Positions 61,293 to 64,000 of a stretch of 64,000 nt of DNA are shown piece after piece. The position numbers and the translations under genes were made by a program. The DNA is from Phoenix dactylifera. Taxonomy: Eukaryota; Streptophyta; Magnoliopsida; Arecales; Arecaceae. The stretch lies in the NCBI RefSeq assembly GCF_009389715.1, contig NC_052409.1:4577775-4641774 (forward strand), read 5' to 3'. Numbering within the stretch: the stretch's first letter is position 1; each line of letters begins with the position of its first letter. The notes beneath the pieces are model-generated. The model was not told the DNA's origin and made no database searches. It saw only the letters and a program-made list of their open reading frames with translations.

Positions 61293-61993
61293 GTCTCAAA
61301 GATAAAATAGAAGGAAAAAATGCCTCCTTAGTGAGTTCGCCTTGGCCGGCCCACTGCTAGAAAAGCTTCAAGACAAAATAGAAAGAAAAAAAAAAGATTT
61401 TTCTTAGTGAATTCGCCTTGAGTCCCTAAATGTATTGAACGCTCCTAGATAAAAGTAAGAGTGTAATAATTTAGTTAAATTCCAACAATCATCCAAAAGA
61501 ATATTTTACAAATTCAATAATTTAAGTTTTTTAATAAAATTATCAAATATGTATGTGGAGATATAATTATTATATATATATATATTTATTTATTTATGTA
61601 TGTAGCTTTTCTTGGATGTTACTTAATGCGACCACCTCACTTATCCAAATCCTGCCTTAATCCATTGCCCGCATTTCTACGAGAGGGTGCGAGTGGGTGA
61701 GAAGGGAGTGGTTTTTTTAAGTTTCTCCGACGTACGCTATGATTGCTTGTCGCCACACGTGAGTCAGCATGGGCCCCACGCACAGGAAAAACCGTGTCCG
61801 GTGGCGAACGGACAAATTCCCACGTACGGAGATGATGACGACATCTCCGGGAGTGAAGCAAGTGACCGGGAATTTTTTGGACCGTACGGATAGTGAACCG
61901 GCTGTAGCCAGTGGAAAGCGCAGTGACGTGTGTACAAAATAAAAAAAAAGAGTGATGTGACGGACGCATCCACCGGTTAAGGCTCCTTCAGTT
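61293..61993. other. Intergenic, nothing recognised
   Basis: AT-rich to about 61630, then more balanced with palindromic and ACGT-containing motifs (CACACGTGAG, CCCACGTACGG). Open frames here show no family likeness. Confidence 0.4.
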
Positions 61994-62130
61994 GGGGTAG
62001 TTCTATATACACCCCCCTATTGCTCAGGACACCCCCCAAAAACCCAAAAAAAAATACCCAAACTAACCTTTAGTATAATTACCATATTGCCCTTGAAATT
62101 TTCTCATACACCCCCCCTTCCTCCTCCTCC
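61994..62130. repeat. Possible left terminal region of a Mutator-like element
   Basis: Begins with about GTTGGGGTAGTTCTATATAC and continues with C-runs alternating with A-runs, about 250 bp before the MULE-type gene. This is where the left terminal repeat of a MULE would lie. The matching right end is outside the window, so this remains a suggestion. Confidence 0.3.
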
Positions 62131-62241
62131 GTTTCGTTTTGAAAAGAAAAAAAAAACCCCCCCTCAAACCCCCCTTAAACCCCTCGATCCATTTACATCG
62201 TTTAGGCGATCTTTGAAGGAGATTTAAGCTCCATTCGAAGC

Positions 62242-64000
62242 ATGGACAAGCAACTAGTGATTTGGGACGAAGAATCGGCCGCAAAGGTACGTGTTCCACC
62301 TTGTTTCGAAATTTTTTTTTTTCACGGTTCGTGCTCCGTTCGGCACTGGATCGCCGAACAAAAGGCTTCTGTTCGGCTGCACAGTGCCGAACAGAAGCCT
62401 TCTGCTCGGTTGAGGGTTGCCGAACAGAAGGCTTCTGTTCGGCACTGTGCAGCCGAACAGAAGCCTTCTGGTGCCAAATCGCGTGCCGTGCTGAATTTTG
62501 TGCCGAACAGATCCTCTGAATCATTAATTCTTGGTGATAAATTATTTTATATGTAGGGCTATGCTACAACCGAATCGAGTATAATTGGATCAGAATTTGT
62601 ACTGGATTACACAAGCGAATTTACAACTTACGAGGTATTATAATATATTGTGCAATTTTGTAATAGTTTAGCGAGCTATTTTTACAACTGTGTACTTACA
62701 TAAATTGTTTAATGTATAGATCTTCAAGAGTAGAGAGGACTTGTGTAATTGGTGTCGTGAAGCTGGGAGGCGAAATGGTTTTGTTGTTGTAATCAAATCA
62801 TCCGATGCAGGTACCATTTCTAAGAAACCCAGAATTACGTTAGGTTGTGAGAGGGGTGGGACGTACCGAACCAAAAAAGAAAAGCGAATAAAGACTGCCT
62901 GTGGGACAAAGAAGTGTGAATGCCCTTTTGCATTAAGAGGAAAGAAATTGGATACTGCGGATGATTGGATATTACTGGTCGTATGTGGAGTGCACAATCA
63001 TCCCGCTGCAGAGAATCTGGAGGGGCACTCATATGCAGGGAGATTATCTGAGCAGGAGACGGAATTGTTAGTGGATATGTCGAAGAGTTTGGTTCGTCCA
63101 AAGGACATATTATCCACATTGAAGGAAAGAGATGCCCTCAATGTTACGACTATCAAGACTATCTACAATGTACGTCAACGGTTTAAGGTTGCAGAGAAAG
63201 CCGGGAGGTCTGAAATGCAACATCTATTAGGTAAATTATCAGAGGCTAAATATATTGAGTGGCATAGGAATTGTACTAATACGGATGTTGTGCATGACTT
63301 ATTTTGGGCACACCCTGGCAGCATTGATTTGTTCCGTGCATTTCCCCGTGTGTTGATAATGGATTGCACGTACAAGACGAATAGGTATCGTCTTCCGCTC
63401 TTAGAGATTGTGGGGGTGACATCTACTGACATGACATTTTCAGTTGCTTTTGTATACTTAAATTCTGAGGGGGAAGAAAGCTATACTTGGGCATTAGAGA
63501 GATTGCGCAGTGTCATAGCTGATGATGTTTTGCCTGAGTTGATTGTTACAGATAGAGACTTGGCTTTGATGAATGCAATTCATAAAGTATTTCCTACTGC
63601 TAGACATTTATTATGTAGATGGCATATTAGTAGGAATGTTTTGGCCAAGTGCAAAAAATTTTTCGAATTGAAGGAGAAATGGGATAAATTTATTATGAGT
63701 TGGAATGTACTAGTGCTGTCCTCCACGGAAGACGAGTATAATGATCGCTGGAGTGCACTGCAGAGAGAGTTCGGTACCTATCCAGATGCACTACAGTATG
63801 TGTCAGATACTTGGCTGAGCAAATACAAGGAAAGATTTGTTGCGGCGTGGACGGATACATGCAGGCACTACGGAAATGTGACGACAAATAGGTATCACAA
63901 ATAAAGACTCATTTAATTTTAATTTGCCTCAATTCTTATATCTAACTTTCATTTGTTTACTAGGGTCGAGAGTGCACATGCAAAGCTCAAAAAGCAGCTT
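62242..64000 (+). CDS. FAR1/MULE transposase-type protein (3' end outside window)
   Basis: Exons 62242-62286, 62557-62634, 62720-63891, and 63964 onward past the window edge; GT-AG junctions keep phase, the last joining TNR to VESAHAKLKKQL. The N-terminus is MDKQLVIWDEESAAK. A FAR1-like zinc DNA-binding region (about residues 42-140) has CECPFALRGKK and the CGVHNHP ending. The MULE transposase core follows with MDCTYKTNRY (Asp about 256), IVTDRDLALMNAI (Asp about 319) and CRWHISRN. The Glu of VESAHAKL is a candidate third catalytic residue. It may be a live or recently silent Mutator-like transposase or a domesticated FRS gene. The uninterrupted frame and a possible terminal region at 62.0 kb favour an element; a SWIM zinc finger would be expected beyond the edge. 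Confidence 0.85.
62362..62467. repeat. Near-perfect inverted repeat (48-bp arms, 10-nt loop) in MULE-gene intron 1
   Basis: The arms 62362-62409 and 62420-62467 are reverse complements with a single mismatch and enclose ten bases. Each arm is itself built from GCCGAACAG/CTGTTCGGC and AGAAGGCTTCT half-palindromes, so smaller hairpins are nested inside. Further GCCGAACA units lie at about 62353 and 62500. The block lies wholly within intron 1 (62287-62556). Confidence 0.92.

Noticed and set aside
62340-62510. CRISPR-like array
   Set aside because: The repeated GCCGAACAG units are inverted and irregularly spaced with no unique equal-length spacers, in a plant intron.
62242-62556. 104-codon repeat-peptide frame as a separate gene
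   Set aside because: It consists of MULE-gene exon 1 plus intron 1 with good donor and acceptor sites; the peptide repeats come from the palindromic DNA. It is noted as a retention product only.

Overview
The window is plant nuclear DNA, most likely from a monocot and possibly a palm. This rests on an intronless, very GC-rich MYC2-type gene, GC-rich germin-like and RING genes in AT-rich intergenic DNA, typical plant introns, an intron-bearing elongator tRNA-Met, plant-type LINEs and Tourist-like MITEs. The species is inference. No prokaryotic operon, CRISPR array or origin was seen.

Layout. 1-1797: 3' part of a MYC2-like bHLH jasmonate transcription factor whose start lies outside the window. 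1.8-12.1 kb: mostly non-coding, with a solo LTR, a LINE tail, tRNA-Met(CAT) and microsatellites. 12161-15312 (+): WEB-family coiled-coil protein in three exons. 17.9-18.75 kb: a decayed copy of the mitochondrial ATP synthase delta' subunit gene, carrying two LINE fragments. 19797-38367 (-): complete peroxisomal Lon protease (LON2) with 17 exons and a C-terminal SKL, its last exon separated by a 4-kb intron. 38.4-45.9 kb: repeat-rich DNA with Harbinger/Tourist-like MITEs, LINE 3' ends and a 230-bp tandem duplication ending in dinucleotide runs. 45961-46708 (+): germin-like protein. 47.2-48.4 kb: Copia-type LTR element remnant. 51114-52355 (+): BOI-type RING E3 ligase in four exons. 52.4-60.7 kb: repeats, including a MITE and a 1.8-kb 5'-truncated LINE with a perfect 17-bp target duplication. 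60.76-61.24 kb: two direct copies of a 195-bp GC-rich unit. 62242 to the window end (+): FAR1/MULE transposase-type gene, open at the right edge, with a near-perfect 48-bp-arm hairpin in its first intron.

The host genes do not form a pathway; they are independent housekeeping, stress and defence genes. The most distinctive findings are the nested LINE/ATP-synthase pseudogene, the isolated PTS1 exon of LON2, the intronic hairpin in the MULE gene and the paired duplication/microsatellite structure at 40.2-40.7 kb. I did not find convincing evidence for a wholly new biological system. All gene models come from reading splice sites and recognising protein families by eye; no alignment was run.
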